Of a stretch of 64,000 nt of DNA, positions 12,655 through 23,484 are shown one piece after another; within the stretch, counting starts at the first letter, position 1, and each line of letters starts with the position of its first letter. Under the pieces are notes generated by a model, which was given only the letters and a program-made list of their open reading frames with translations, made no database searches and was not told where the DNA came from. The translations under genes were made by a program, and so were the position numbers. Source of the DNA: Pyropia haitanensis (lineage: Eukaryota; Rhodophyta; Bangiophyceae; Bangiales; Bangiaceae); assembly GCA_008729055.1 (NCBI GenBank), contig SDUX01000001.1:3325206-3389205 (forward strand). The letters run 5' to 3'.

Positions 12655-13018
12655 TGCGTCCTGGGTGAGGTCCGCAACAATCAAATTAACCCAACAGATC
12701 CGGTTTGACTTACTCCGGCAGAGCACGGGGCAAGTCTTACAAGATGTGCAAGTTAATTTGACCAAGCAAAATAGTGCTGCACTAGCTCTGGACAAGCGTG
12801 GCCGTCGTGGCTACCACGTTTCCAAAGATGGACAACACTATTCGATGGGTCACAAGCGATGCGATGAAGCAGAATTCGAAGACTCAAATCACGCAATCGG
12901 ATTTTCCCGCCGGCCGCCGCGCACGGGCCCGAGTCGGGTCGTGCCGGATTTCCACGCGGGGGGATCAAAGGGGGAAAATCGCGTCTCTTGCACAGATCCT
13001 GGGGGGTGTTGCGAGGTG
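12655..13018 (-). other. Spacer between zinc-finger frame and gag
   Basis: A retroelement leader segment of 364 bases. I see no conserved feature. The gag frame stays open through part of it (to about 12795) without recognisable content. Confidence 0.5.
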
Positions 13019-13657
13019 TCAGTCGGTGCGGCGCGCCAGCGTGCGGTGGTGATCCTTGCCACGCTGGTGGCGTTCGAAGTGCTCGACCGTCTCAAATTCG
13101 CGATCGCACACGTCGCAACGAGGGCGCGTCGCTGGACGGTTGACCGTATTGCGGTGGCGCCGCGACCAGCGATGGTCGCGCAGCACTGTCAGGCTGTTGC
13201 AACGCACACCGCACGGCTTGCAAACGTATTTGCCCTTGGGGATGGTCTTGGCGATCCGGCGCTGCTCTCGCTGCTCTGCTGCGCGCGCGGTCGTCGGTCG
13301 GATGTGGCCGATTCGTGGTGCCGGCGGCGCGATGTAGCGCCGGGCCGGATCCTACGCGGGCAGCAGCAGGCGCCGGTTGGCTGGGACCGCCGGTCCTGAC
13401 GTGGCCGGGCCCTTACCCTTGCGCGAGAGGGGGGGCTTGGATGCGGCTGGCGCCGCCGATGCGGCCGTCGCCGCCACAGAGGATGACGTGGATGCGCCCG
13501 CCGGGGTGCCACGTGCCGCCGCGGTGTCGCGCGCCGCCGCGGTGCCGCGCGCCGCCGGGGTGCCGCGCGCCGTCGGGGGGCGCGCCGTCGCCGCCGAGGA
13601 AGTCGGGGCGTCCGCCAACGCCGAGGAAGAAAATTCCGAACCTGATTTGGTACTCAC
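13019..13657 (-). CDS. Extra retroelement ORF with two C2H2 (U1-type) zinc fingers, in-frame TAG
   Basis: A sense-strand frame of 213 codons between the 5' LTR and gag. It starts MSTKSGSEFSSS and continues with an Ala/Thr/Pro-rich, then Lys/Arg-containing part. An in-frame TAG lies near 13352-13354, and the same frame resumes to 13019. The second part has two fingers of the form C-x2-C-x12-H-x5-H: CKPCGVRCNSLTVLRDH with RWSRRH, and CDVCDREFETVEHFERH with QRGKDH. This spacing is that of U1/matrin-type fingers, which bind RNA or DNA. It is not part of standard gag. It may be a captured host gene or a lineage-specific retroelement gene. The TAG could be a mutation, a readthrough site or an error. 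I do not recognise a close relative. Confidence 0.65.
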
Positions 13658-13875
13658 TGGGTTTCGACAATCAGTCGACCAAAAGAAAAAAAACCGTGAC
13701 AGGGGCCACCAGGGCAGTGTCAGGGCAGTGTTCTTTCGGTGTGATTCGTGGAACCCGCTGCGTTCGTATTACAATGCCCGAGGCACGCCGAACACAGGGG
13801 GCAGCACGAGTGCACAAACACAGGGAGGGCCAAATCCAGGACGGAATCGCAACGTCACCGCCAAGAGGAAGTCAA

Positions 13876-13892
13876 ACTACCTGAAGCTACCA
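13876..13892 (-). promoter_or_regulatory. Candidate primer-binding site
   Basis: Two bases inside the 5' LTR edge, the sense strand reads TGGTAGCTTCAGGTAG. The leading TGG fits the CCA end of a tRNA. Which tRNA primes was not identified. Confidence 0.55.
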
Positions 13893-13894
13893 CA

Positions 13895-14756
13895 TGTGAG
13901 GCGCCACCCACACACGGGCAGCCCTCAACGTACTGGTGCCGGTGTCAGCAACCCGTGCAAGCCAATGAGGATGCCGGGCGCGGGGAAGGTGACGGGTGGG
14001 ATGACGGTGATGGGGGTGGGGAAGAGGATGGGCGTGACGTCGGTGAGGGTCGAGGGGGTCGAAGGTACAGGAGGTCTTTGTGTCTCTGTCTGTGGTTGTT
14101 CCCCCGAGGTCTCTCCCGGTGGCGCCCACACTCACGCATTATATACCCCCAGGGGGGCACCCAGGGTGCCCCAAAGCATGCGATTGCCCGTCGTGCCGGT
14201 GGACGGCACCAAAGCTCTCAAAACAAAGCATGGGCTCTCAGAACAAAGCAAGGGTGGGCGTGTGCGCCCCAAGGCGCCCCACCAGAAAGCCCCAAACGGG
14301 GGGGGGACGGTGTGCGGCGCTCGTAGCGCCGCGCGGCTGGCCCCACGCGCCATTCGACCCGAAAAACCTCAGAGGCGTGTAAGCAGACGCCAGTCTTCGG
14401 GTCGAATATCTCCCGTGGGTCAGCAAGTCTTGTCGCTCCCATTGGTCCACGGGGAGATTGTTCCGGCTTGCTGACGCGTCAGAGATGTGGCTCGTCTTTT
14501 GGTCCGTTAGTCCGTTGATCCGTTGGAGACTGTACCCGTCGGCAGATGAGTCAGGGTAGTGTCGGTTAGCCAATCCGCGGCTCCCGTGCTGACCGTCCGT
14601 TAGTAGTAGATTATCGGACGGACACCGCGGCATGCCCCAGATTACTTTGGAGTTGATGCGTCTGGAAGGAGTTGGCTGAGAAGGACAGGGAAGGAGAGGC
14701 CCCAGTCCTTATCCTCTAGGCTCCAGTCTTGGGGACTTAAGGGGCATATCCTTACA
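13895..14756 (-). repeat. 5' LTR
   Basis: The 862-bp upstream LTR of the minus-strand element, carrying the promoter. It matches the 7388-8249 copy except for one visible base. Confidence 0.93.
14138..14147 (-). promoter_or_regulatory. TATA-like element of the 5' LTR
   Basis: On the sense strand the bases read GGTATATAAT, the only clear TATA box in the LTR. Transcription would start some 25-35 bases downstream, towards lower coordinates. Confidence 0.55.
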
Positions 14757-14761
14757 GTGCT
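14757..14761. repeat. Target-site duplication GTGCT, right copy
   Basis: This matches 7383-7387. Removing the element and one copy rejoins the Nudix frame as LPLRVL-LERGG. Confidence 0.9.
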
Positions 14762-15357
14762 GCTCGAGAGGGGGGGGGTTGTCCCCGGCGGGCGCCGGGG
14801 GGGCGGGCGCCTGCTGCGGTGGCTGCCGGCGCCGGTGGTGTGGGCGACGGGGGGGGGGCGCGCGGAGCGGGCGGCGGCCACGGAGGCGGCGGCGGCGGCG
14901 GCGGCGGCGGAGTCGGCGGCGGCGGCGGTCGGACCTGCCGCCACCACAATCGCCACGGGTATGGCCGACGGCGACGGCGGTGACGGAAGCGGCGGCGGCG
15001 GCGGCGGCGGCGGCGGCGTCAGCGGCGGTGCCCCCCCCCCCCGCCGCCCCCCCCCCCGGCATCGCGGTTGCCCACCCAACCGTCGATGCGTTTGCGGCCG
15101 CGGCGGTCACGTACCGCGCCGGCGCGCCCGCGGCGGCCGTCGCGGCGCGGCCGCCGCTGTGGGGCCTCACCCTCAACGCGCTGCTGCGGCTGGTGGCGGT
15201 GGCCGGGGAGGGGGGGGGAGGCGGCCACGGCGGCGGCAGCCGCGTCTTTGCCGGCCACGCGCTGGTGCCGCCCGTGACGGTGGACCACCCGGTGGTGGCG
15301 GCGGTGCTGTGGCGGCTGCCGCGGCGTGTGGGCGAGTGGGTGCTCGGCCTGCGCTGA
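14762..15357 (+). pseudogene. Nudix hydrolase, 3' part after the insertion
   Basis: This continues the gene interrupted at 7387. The first stretch (LERGGVVPGG) is in the catalytic frame. After a poly-Ala/Gly region and C runs near 15030-15060, the coding frame shifts. The end is clear: VTYRAGAP, then PLWGLTLNALLRLV, the conserved C-terminal (L)WGLT motif of CoA-type Nudix proteins, and a TGA at 15355-15357. The frame change at the C run may be an indel or a sequencing artefact. Cut off from its promoter and catalytic box by 7.4 kb, this half is probably not expressed as an enzyme. Confidence 0.75.
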
Positions 15358-17478
15358 GGGTGACCCACGGGGGGGGTACGCGCGTTGGGGCGGGAACCGG
15401 GAGGGGGGGGAGGGGCGTGGCTTAGCGGGCGTTGCGGAAAGGGACGGCGGCCGCGACGGTGTGTGGGTTGACCCGCCGATGGCGCGCCACGGTCGCCGCC
15501 GCCGGTGGGCCGTCTTTGTAGCCATGGGACAGGCAGCTGCGCGTGTGCATGTGCAAACGTTGCTGTGCTCCGTCGGGCGCCCACGGCCCGGCGCCGCCGT
15601 CCCTACATGGTAACCTTACGTATGGACGGCGGCGTTCGCTGTCTCGCCCCGGCCGCATACCACCGCCTGCCAGGCGACGCTCAAATGACTAACAGGTCCC
15701 CCAGAGGACACTCTGTCCCATCGGAAATCCCGCTACGAACACGAAATCCCACCAGGCGGCAAGCTCGGCCGTGTGGCCTCATGCCCAACAGCGCGGGGCT
15801 GCGCAAAGTGCGACGGGCACCGCAGCCAGCTACCTTGCTGGTAGGGCGGGGTTGCGAGTGGGGAACGCGTGCGGGGTGGCCCGGCGATGAGAGGGGAAGG
15901 GCGGCCCGGCTGGCGGCGGTGCCGCCGTCGGCCGCACCCTTTCGCCACGGCGGGGCCGCGTTCGAAGTCGGCGCGGGTGGCCGCACACCTGTGGAGGCTG
16001 CTGGGCGGCTGGCGCCACCGCCGTTCCCGCCGGCACCGGCACGGCCACCACCGCCTCTTCAGCCGCCGCCACCACCGCCATCGCCTCTGTCGTCGCCGCC
16101 GTCACCGCCACCACACGCCACCCCTCGCGTCGCGTCCCTCCCCCCATGCGGAAGAGGAGGAGCAATGGGCGTGGCGGCGGGAAAAGGGGAGGAAATGACG
16201 CTGAATCCCGCCGTCGCCGCCACCACCGCCGTCCCCTCCGATTCCTACCGTCGCCGCCGACGCCGCCGCCGTCGCTGCTGCCGCCTGCGGCGGCCGCCGC
16301 CGCTGCCGTCGTGGCAGACTGGGACGCGGGGGTGTTGAAGTCCACCCGGCGCGCCTTTCCCCAGCAAGGTGCAGGCGCGCGCGGTCCCTCACCGTGGCAA
16401 GTGGGCGAGAGTAAAGTCCTTGTGTTGCACCTGCCTCTCCCCTGCGCCCTCCCCGGTCGGCGTTATGTACCGCCCGGGCAGCCGCAGTCCTCACCGCCAA
16501 TCCTCCACTCACGCCCCACACCCGGGGTCCGCATGGCCCCTCCAGACGACGTAAAGCCCACTCTCGCTCACGCTCCCCACCCGGGGCCCACACGGCCCCT
16601 CCAGACGACGCAAAGCTCAACCGCCTCCCCCCGTGCGCACCCGTCCTCCCCGCACGACACTCCTGCTCCCCGCCCCGTGGCGGCCCCGCCCCCGTACACC
16701 GGTCCGTCACATGCAGCCCCCCTTGGTGTGGGCCCGCCGTACCCTCCTCCCCCAGTTCGCCAGTCGCTCGGCCCCCCCCCGGGAGAATCGCCGCCCCTCA
16801 CCGGCAGCCGCTCCCCGATCCAGCAGAGGCGCGGTGACGCCGGTGTCCCCGCCCTCCGTAAGGCCACGCCCTGGTCCGCCTCGGTCACGAGCCGACGTCG
16901 CCGCCGGCCGTGTCTGCTCCATGCGGCCATCCTCCCCCGGGGCCGCTCATCCCCGCGGGCTCCGCAACCCCCCCCCAGCCGCCGATGGCACGTCGCCCCG
17001 CTGCCGCTGGTGCCGCTCGCCTCGATAGCCGGCGCGGCCCTGCCCGGCTGCTTCGCCCCACCCCCTCCGGTGGCTTGCCCGGTGCGCCTGGGCCGTGCCG
17101 CTCGTCCCCCGCCACAGTCCTTGCCGGGCTCCTCCGCAAGACGGCCCCCCCCCCTCCTCGTGACACCGGCCCGTATCGTGGGCCGATTGCCCGCGGCGCG
17201 TGGTGCCTCCTCCAGTCCAACGTCCGTGATTAGTAAGTCCCGTCGCCGGGGGTGCTGCCAGGCCACGTGGAGTGGCCCCCACTGATGGGGTCATCTCCAA
17301 CAGGGGGGCCCCCACCCGCTGTCGCTGCCAGTACCGCCACCGTGGACGTCCGTCCTGGCGTGGCCGTCGCGGAACGGATGCGGCCGCGGGCGGCGGGCGA
17401 GCGTAGGGTGTGAGGGAGCGTCCGGTACCAGAAATCGAGGCGGCGCGGCGTCGCTGCTGCCGCACCTGCCGTCATCCC
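15358..17478. other. Unassigned GC-rich intergenic stretch with a 59-bp tandem duplication
   Basis: No gene is recognised. At about 16519-16637 a 59-base segment containing CCCCTCCAGACGACG is present twice in tandem with a few differences. The rest has mixed Pro/Arg/Gly-rich frames on both strands without domains. Confidence 0.5.
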
Positions 17479-17481
17479 TTA

Positions 17482-18046
17482 GAGCACATCCAGCAACGTC
17501 GGGACCAACGGTTAAATAATTCATTTCAGCGAACACGTGCGCGCTTCTGGTTGGATGCCCATTTCTGTTGGGGCGTGCCCCAACCGGTCTTGCAGGACTT
17601 GTATAGAACGGGGCGCAGACTAGCCGAAAAGGCGGAAGGATGGGCTCACGCCGGTGGGAGATCAAAGACCCAACCCCATTCCTCGAATGTAGCTTCAAAT
17701 CGGGATCAGAGAAGCAGCTGGGATGCGAGCCCGCGATCGTCCACAGCCACGTTTCAGTCACCCCATTGGTCCGATTTCGTTTCACAGGTCGCCAACAGGA
17801 TGGGGATGGTCCCGCTCGCTCCCCATTCTCGCACAAAATGGGGCGCAGGAGAGACCAACCCCATCCTGCGATCCGAATATGCAGAGTACTTACCAAAAAT
17901 ATATGAATCAGATTCGTCATATATGGCCTGCCGTTGGGGCGTCATGTGGCCGTTTGTATTGACTGCTGAGCGTTCGAACCCCATCCAGCAAATATGAGAG
18001 CCACGTGTACGTATTCGCGACCATCCTGGCATTGTTGGATGTGCTC
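17482..18046. mobile_element. MITE of PIF/Harbinger type
   Basis: This 565-bp element has terminal inverted repeats: GAGCACATCCAGCAACG at the left and, read inward from the right, GAGCACATCCAACAATG. It is flanked on both sides by TTA (17479-17481 and 18047-18049). A TTA/TAA target and a GAGCA.(C/T)TCC-like terminus are typical of PIF/Harbinger elements in plants. The inside is lower in GC than the neighbourhood and has no transposase, so it is non-autonomous. Confidence 0.8.
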
Positions 18047-18049
18047 TTA

Positions 18050-18768
18050 GCGTGCGGGGGCGCGGCGGGACAGCGCTTCGACCCGCGGCTGGCGTCGCTG
18101 CCGACGCCATCGCAGTCGCGGTTCACGCCGGTGCGGCAGCAGCACGCGCGCCCGCCCGCCCTCCTGACTGCCTCCCCGCCTTTTCGCCCGTGTGCCTGCG
18201 CAGGGTGAATACAGTCGCCTGAAATACTGTACAATCGTACAGCAGTGTTCGATCCGCGAGGTACGGAGATTTTTGTCATCCTTGTAACGACTGCATTGCT
18301 GGCCGACGAGGTCGGTGCTTGTCGCTGTGTGGCTGCGTAGGATTGGGATTGGGTGCGGAGAGTGATCCTCGCTGGACAGATTGACCCGAGCATGGGTGTC
18401 CCGAGTACTATATTATGCGCTGGCGACTGCCAGCGCAGCGCGCGCAGAGTGTGCGTGGGCGTCGCGCGTCGGTCGCGCCGGGCGAGCGAGCCTAGTGAGA
18501 TTTGCGTACGGATTGGGATGCGCGCGCTCGCTGTGCGGCGCCCGTTGCGTCCCAGGGACACCCTCGACGGCGGCCGCCACCCGCTTTTGAACCCCGTTTC
18601 GCGCTGCCTCCCAAGCTGCCTCCGCCAAGAACGCCACGCCCACCCTTTGGCTCCCCGTGTGCAGCGGTCAGCCTGCACCAGCTGCTCCTCCGACGTCCTG
18701 TTTTTCGCTCTCCCCCTCGTCCCGCCCCCCCATCCCTGCCCCCTCCCCTCTCCTTTCCCCTCTTCCTG
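18050..18768 (+). promoter_or_regulatory. Upstream region of the LITAF-domain gene
   Basis: A GC-mixed 5' region. It contains TACTGTAC at 18224-18231 and a pyrimidine-rich leader (about 18690-18768) just before the ATG. No TATA box is obvious. Confidence 0.35.
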
Positions 18769-19071
18769 ATGGCCGGTGAGGCCCCTCCCCCCCCCATCTA
18801 CCCTGGCGCGAGCGCGCCGGCGCCTCCCCCCCCGGCCCGGCCGCTGCCGGCCGTGTGGACGGCCCGCCCCGAGCTTGTTACCTGCCCCGGCTGTGGCGGG
18901 ACGGTCACGTCGGGGGTGAAGGTGAACAGTTGCAACGCGGCCAACTGGGTGCTGTGCCTCCTCACCGGCGTGTGCTGCGTCTTCATACCGGGCTGCTGCA
19001 ACTGTGCGAGTGACTTTGTCCACCGGTGCCCCAACTGTGACTACGCGCTGGGATCAAAGAGCGCGTGCTGA
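18769..19071 (+). CDS. LITAF-domain (LPS-induced TNF factor-like) protein
   Basis: A complete 100-residue protein. A Pro/Ala-rich N-terminus (1-32) is followed by a LITAF domain (about 33-98). The domain has CPGC at 39-42, a hydrophobic stretch NWVLCLLTGVCCVFIPG around 59-75, and the closing HRCPNC at 85-90. These are the CxxC and HxCxxC halves of the zinc site, with the membrane-inserting helix between them. Family members are monotopic proteins on the cytosolic face of endosome and plasma membranes, linked to sorting. The ATG at 18769 is chosen because it gives a standard-length protein after a pyrimidine-rich leader; the frame is open further upstream. Single exon. Confidence 0.9.
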   Translation: MAGEAPPPPIYPGASAPAPPPPARPLPAVWTARPELVTCPGCGGTVTSGVKVNSCNAANWVLCLLTGVCCVFIPGCCNCASDFVHRCPNCDYALGSKSAC

Positions 19072-19798
19072 GAGGATCGGGTTGGGGGAGGAGGGGGGGG
19101 ACGGGTGTGTGCCTTTTCCCTGCTCTGCCCCTCTCCGCGCTGGTGCGTGACCAACAGGCCCTGCGTGAGATCTTTCTCAGTCAACCGGGCGTGGGTTGGC
19201 GTTGTTGGGGGTGCAGACTGGATAGCGCTGTTGTCTCTGTGGCGCCCCGTTTGCGTACTCTTGGCTCGACCTCTCCCCCCCTTTGTGCTCGGGGTGCTTG
19301 TACAAGAGTTTCCTGCTCCACCGGCGCCGCGCTGCGTCTGGAGCGGCGCCTGCCAGTCGCGAGTGATGTCAATAGATCCCTCTTCCTGCCTTGCAAGAAG
19401 TCGTGCTTGTACGGGATCACACGTCAAGACCGTTCTGGATATTTTCAGCGGGTTGTGTTTTCGATTTTCATACAGTTATAGAACTAGGGAGCACGTAATT
19501 ACATAAATGCGGTACGGAGCCGGACTGTACTGTACACATCTGTCGGAACACGTCTGTGCCTGTGGGATCCGGTGCGGAACAATATGGGCTACTTTCTTGG
19601 GTCATGGGGCCGACGGCGGCACCGCGATCGTGTCTTGCCCGCGGCACCCTGTCTTCTTTAACGCCCGCTTGTCGCCCTCCCCAGCCGCGGCGTCTCCCCA
19701 CGCACCGCGCGCCCCTGCTGACGGCCACTGGGGGGAACACGCTGTCCTTCGCTCTCCTTCCTTCCAGTGAACTGCTGACCTTTCCTGCTGTCGCCTCC
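19072..19798. other. Intergenic, between LITAF and methyltransferase genes
   Basis: This holds the LITAF 3' region and the promoter of the next gene. GTACTGTAC lies at 19527-19535. No coding feature is seen. Confidence 0.4.
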
Positions 19799-20354
19799 AT
19801 GGCGGGCCCCGCCCCCGTGGCGGACCGCGTCGACGCGGCCGCCAACGCCGACGCCGCCGTCGCCCCCGCTACCGCCGCCGCCCCCGCGTCAGAGGCGCTG
19901 ACGCCCGCCAAGCGTGCCCGACCCGACGGCGCCACTACCTCCGACGCCCCCGTCGTCGACGGCGTCCCCGCCGGCGTCGACGGCGGCGCTCCCGCCGGAG
20001 GGGCCCCCGCCGGCGACGCCGCCGCCGTCGCCACCCCCGCTGCCCCGGCGGCTGCCGCGGCCGACGCGGCCATCGACGCGTCGGCGGGGTCCCTCGCCAC
20101 CGCCGCTGGCGCGCCCGGCAGCACCGACGCGGGCGGCGGCGGCGCCGCCACTTCGGCCGCCGCCACGGCCGCCGCCGAGCCCGGCCCGTTTGTGGCGCAC
20201 CTACCGATGCGGCGGAACAAGCGCACCCGCTTCCGCGTGCGGGATGGGCCCGAAGCCGCGGGCGGCGCGCCGGCGCCCGCGGACGGTGAGGCCGGTGGTG
20301 GCGGCAATGGCGGCAACGGCGGCGGCGGAAACGGCAGCAGCGGCAGCGGCGGCA

Positions 20355-20385
<31 letters not shown>

Positions 20386-22750
20386 GGCGGCGGCGGGCGC
20401 CGAGACGCGCCTGTCGACCTACGTGTCGGTGACGGAGCGCAAGAACGCGGCGTTTGAAGACTATTACCGCGCGCAAGGTATTGTGCGGCCCGACGAGTGG
20501 GACGTCTTCCTCCGCACCCTCTGTGTGTCGCTGCCGACGGCGTTCCGGCTGACCACGTCGGGCCGGCTGCGGGCGGAGATTGAGGGCCGCCTGGAGGGGG
20601 AGTTTGTGCCCCTCTGCCGCGCCTACCGCACCGACGACGGGACGACGGTGGAGCCGCCGCGGCGGCTCGACTGGTACCCGCAGCGGCTGGCGTGGCAGCT
20701 GAGCATCCCGCGGACCATCCTGCGGCGGTCCGCCGCGCTCGGCGCGCTCCACCGCTTCCTCATTGGCATGAACGACCTGGGCGCCATCAACCGGCAGGAG
20801 GCGGTGAGCATGATCCCGCCGCTGCTGCTGCAGGTGCGCCCGGGCATGCACGCGATCGACTTGTGCGCGGCGCCGGGCTCCAAGACCGCCCAGCTGCTCG
20901 ACATGCTAGTAGGCGGCCGGGGGGTGCCGTCATCAGCCGCCGCCGCCGCCGCCGCCGCCACAGCCACAGCCCCCGCCACTGGGACGGCCGCCGCTGCCAG
21001 CGACGCTGACGCGACGGCATCTGCGGGGGCCCCGCCCGCAGGGGCGGTGCGGGCGCCCGCGGGCCCCCCCTCGTACGGCCTGGTGGTGGCCAACGACTCG
21101 GACCTGAAGCGGTGCTGGATGCTGGCGCACCAGCTCAAGCGCTTCGCGTCCCCCGACGTGGTCGTCACCTCCCACGAGGCGCAGCGCTTCCCCGGCGTCG
21201 CGACCTTTGACCGCGTCCTCGCCGACGTGCCCTGCTCGGGCGACGGCACCCTCCGCAAGGCGCCCGACCTGTGGCGCAAGTGGAACGCCAACAATGGACA
21301 CGGCCTGCACCGGCTGCAGCTGGCGATCGCCACCCGCGGCACGCAGCTGCTCCGTCCCGGGGGGGTGATGGTGTACAGCACGTGCTCGCTCAACCCGGTG
21401 GAGAACGAGGCAGTCGTCGCGGCGCTGCTTCGCGCGACGCCCTCCATCCGGCTCCTCGACGTGTCGGCCGAGCTGCCGGGCCTCCGCCGCCGGCCGGGGC
21501 TGACCACGTGGCGGATTAAGAACCACTGCGGGGGGGAGGACCGCGGCTGGTTCTCGTCCATTGACGAGGTGCCGGACCGCCGCCGCCGGCGGATGGTGCC
21601 GACGCTCTTCCCGCCGCCGCCGGCCGAGGCGGCGGCGCTGGGCCTGGAGCGGTGCGTGCGGGTCGTGCCGCACGACGCCGACACGGGCGGCTTTTTTGTG
21701 GCGGTGCTGAAGAAGGACGACGCGGCACCTGCGGCGGCGTCGGCACCAGCGGCGACGTCTGCGTCGGCGCCGGCGCCGGCAGCAGTGCCGGTGGCATCCC
21801 CGGAGCCGCCCATCGACCCGTCGGCCGCTGTACCGGCGGCGGCGGCGGCGGCGGCGGGCGATGCGGACGCCGCTGCCGCGCCCGCTGCCCCGGCCGCTGC
21901 CGCGGCGTCGCCCGCCGACGGTCCGGACTCTGCCGTGCCCAAGACGGACGCGGCAGTGCCCACAACCGACATGGCTGCGCCCAAGACGGATGCGGCCGCG
22001 CCCAAGACCGACGTAGCCGCACCCAAGACGGACGCGGCTGCGCCCAAGACGGACGCGGCCGCGCCCAAGACGGATGCGGCCGCGCCCAAAACGGGCGCGG
22101 CTGCGCCCAAAACAGGCGCGGCTGCGCCCAAGACGGATGCGGCCGCGCCCAAAACGGGCGCGGCTGCGCCCAAGACGGACGCGGCCGCGCCCAAAACGGA
22201 CGCGGCCGCACCCAAGACGGATGCGGCCGCACCCAAGACGGATGCGGCCGCGCCCAAAACGGGCACGGCTGCGTCCAAGACGGACGCGACTGCGCCTGCC
22301 ACCAGCGCCACCGCTCCTGCCGACAAAGTCACTCCCCGTCCGACGGGTGCCGTGGCGGCCGTCGCCGACGGCGGCGGCGGCGGCGACGCCCCCACCCCGC
22401 CGTCCGCCAAAGCGCCGGTGGCGACGGAAGACACGGCCGCGGCGCAGAAGAAGTACGTCCCCGCGCGCGGTGGCAAGCGCGGGCGGGACGGCAAGCAGGC
22501 CACGCGGCTGGTGACGGATGACCCGTTCACGCGCCTGCACGACATTGACCCCGCGTCGGTGGTGAGCGTCGCAAACTTTTACGGCCTGGACGAGACGGCG
22601 TGCCGGGAGGGGCTCCTCACCCGCTCCTCCGACGCCGCCACGATGAAGCGGGTGTACTACGTGTCGGCGCCCGCGCGGGCGCTGCTCGCGCACGCCATTA
22701 CCGGCGAATCCCCCGTGCCGGCGGCGGCGACCGGGGGCGGTGGTGGTGGT

Positions 22751-22783
<33 letters not shown>

Positions 22784-23484
22784 CGGCTACGGGTGGTCAA
22801 CTGCGGGGTGCGGGTCTTTGAGCGCAACTCGCGGGCGGGCTCGGGGTGCCTCTTCCGCCTCACGTACGATGGGGTGCACCTGCTGCTGCCGAGTATGGGC
22901 AAGCGCGTCGTGGCGGCGCCGCGGGCCGACTTTCTCAAGCTCCTCGAGTCCGAGGCAACGTCCATCGGGGACCTGGCCGACGCCCCCCTCCGCACCGCGA
23001 TTGGGGACCTGTCCAAGGGCTCGTTTGTCGTGCGGATGGCCGACTCGGCCGAGGATGACGTGGTTGTGGCGTGGAAGGGGGGGACACCCTGACGACGTTC
23101 ATCCCCAAGGAGATGCTCGCGGTGCTCCGCAAGCGCTACGGTGTGGTGGAGGTGGTGGCGCCAAAGAAGGACGCCAAGGCGGACAAGCCGGCACCGGGCA
23201 GCGGCGGGGCCAAAGAGGGGAGCGGCGCTGTTGCCGGGGATGCCCCGGCGCCCGATGGACCGCCAACGGCCAAACCGGTGGCGTCTGACGACGGGCCAAC
23301 AGGGATGGTCGTGTCGCCTGCGACGGTCCCGGTGAAAGCGGACGCCCCAGCGACCGATGAAGCCTCGACGGCCAAGCCGGTGGTGGCAGGCGACGAGCCA
23401 ACAGGGATGGACGTGTCGTCTGCGGCTGCGGCGGTGGAGCCGGCAGCGGTGCCTCCGGCAAAGTTGGCCGGGAAGACGGAGTGA
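19799..23484 (+). CDS. RNA (cytosine-5) methyltransferase, NSUN2/TRM4 type
   Basis: This would place m5C in tRNA and other RNAs, in the nucleus. The start at 19799 (MAGPAPVADR) gives a long Ala-rich N-terminus (1-200), then the catalytic region: DWYPQRLAW, the AdoMet site DLCAAPGSKT at 354-363, motif IV VPCSGDG with C479, and motif VI YSTCSLNP with C529. Two cysteines of this kind define RNA m5C methyltransferases. An Ala-rich insert (about 378-420) splits the AdoMet fold. A long linker with PKTDAA repeats (about 713-835) separates the C-terminal domain (FERNSRAG to WKGG). At 23079-23085 a run of seven Gs ends the frame early; one more G would continue it as DTLTTFIPKEML to the TGA at 23484. 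That tail fits the family, so the break is probably a homopolymer error. Single exon. Confidence 0.9.
21935..22295 (+). repeat. 21-bp coding minisatellite (APKTDAA)
   Basis: About 17 tandem copies of a 21-base unit, GCGCCCAAGACGGATGCGGCC with small variants. They encode APKTDAA or APKTGAA inside the methyltransferase linker. The unit is a multiple of three, so copy-number change keeps the frame. Confidence 0.9.

Larger units (their letters stand above)
7388..14756 (-). mobile_element. Ty3/gypsy chromovirus, complete LTR retrotransposon
   Basis: This is a 7,369-bp element on the minus strand with two 862-bp LTRs. Both begin TGTGAG and end CTTACA as read on the plus strand, so the ends are short inverted repeats with TG...CA borders. 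It is flanked by GTGCT on both sides. Internal order in sense direction: primer-binding site, zinc-finger reading frame, gag, frameshift site, pol with a C-terminal chromodomain, and polypurine tract. The chromodomain puts it in the chromovirus branch. The two LTRs differ at one position that I could see (G near 7859 versus A near 14366), and gag and pol are intact, so the insertion is young and possibly active. It sits antisense inside a Nudix gene. Confidence 0.95.

Noticed and set aside
13352..13354. Selenocysteine or pyrrolysine reading of the in-frame TAG
   Set aside because: TAG is not a selenocysteine codon and pyrrolysine is not known in such hosts; mutation or readthrough is simpler.
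17970..17990. GTTCGAACCCC, a tRNA T-loop-like string
   Set aside because: It lies inside the MITE, and no acceptor or anticodon arm can be folded around it.
20623..22545. 640-codon minus-strand frame
   Set aside because: Antisense shadow of the methyltransferase; the plus strand carries the conserved motifs.
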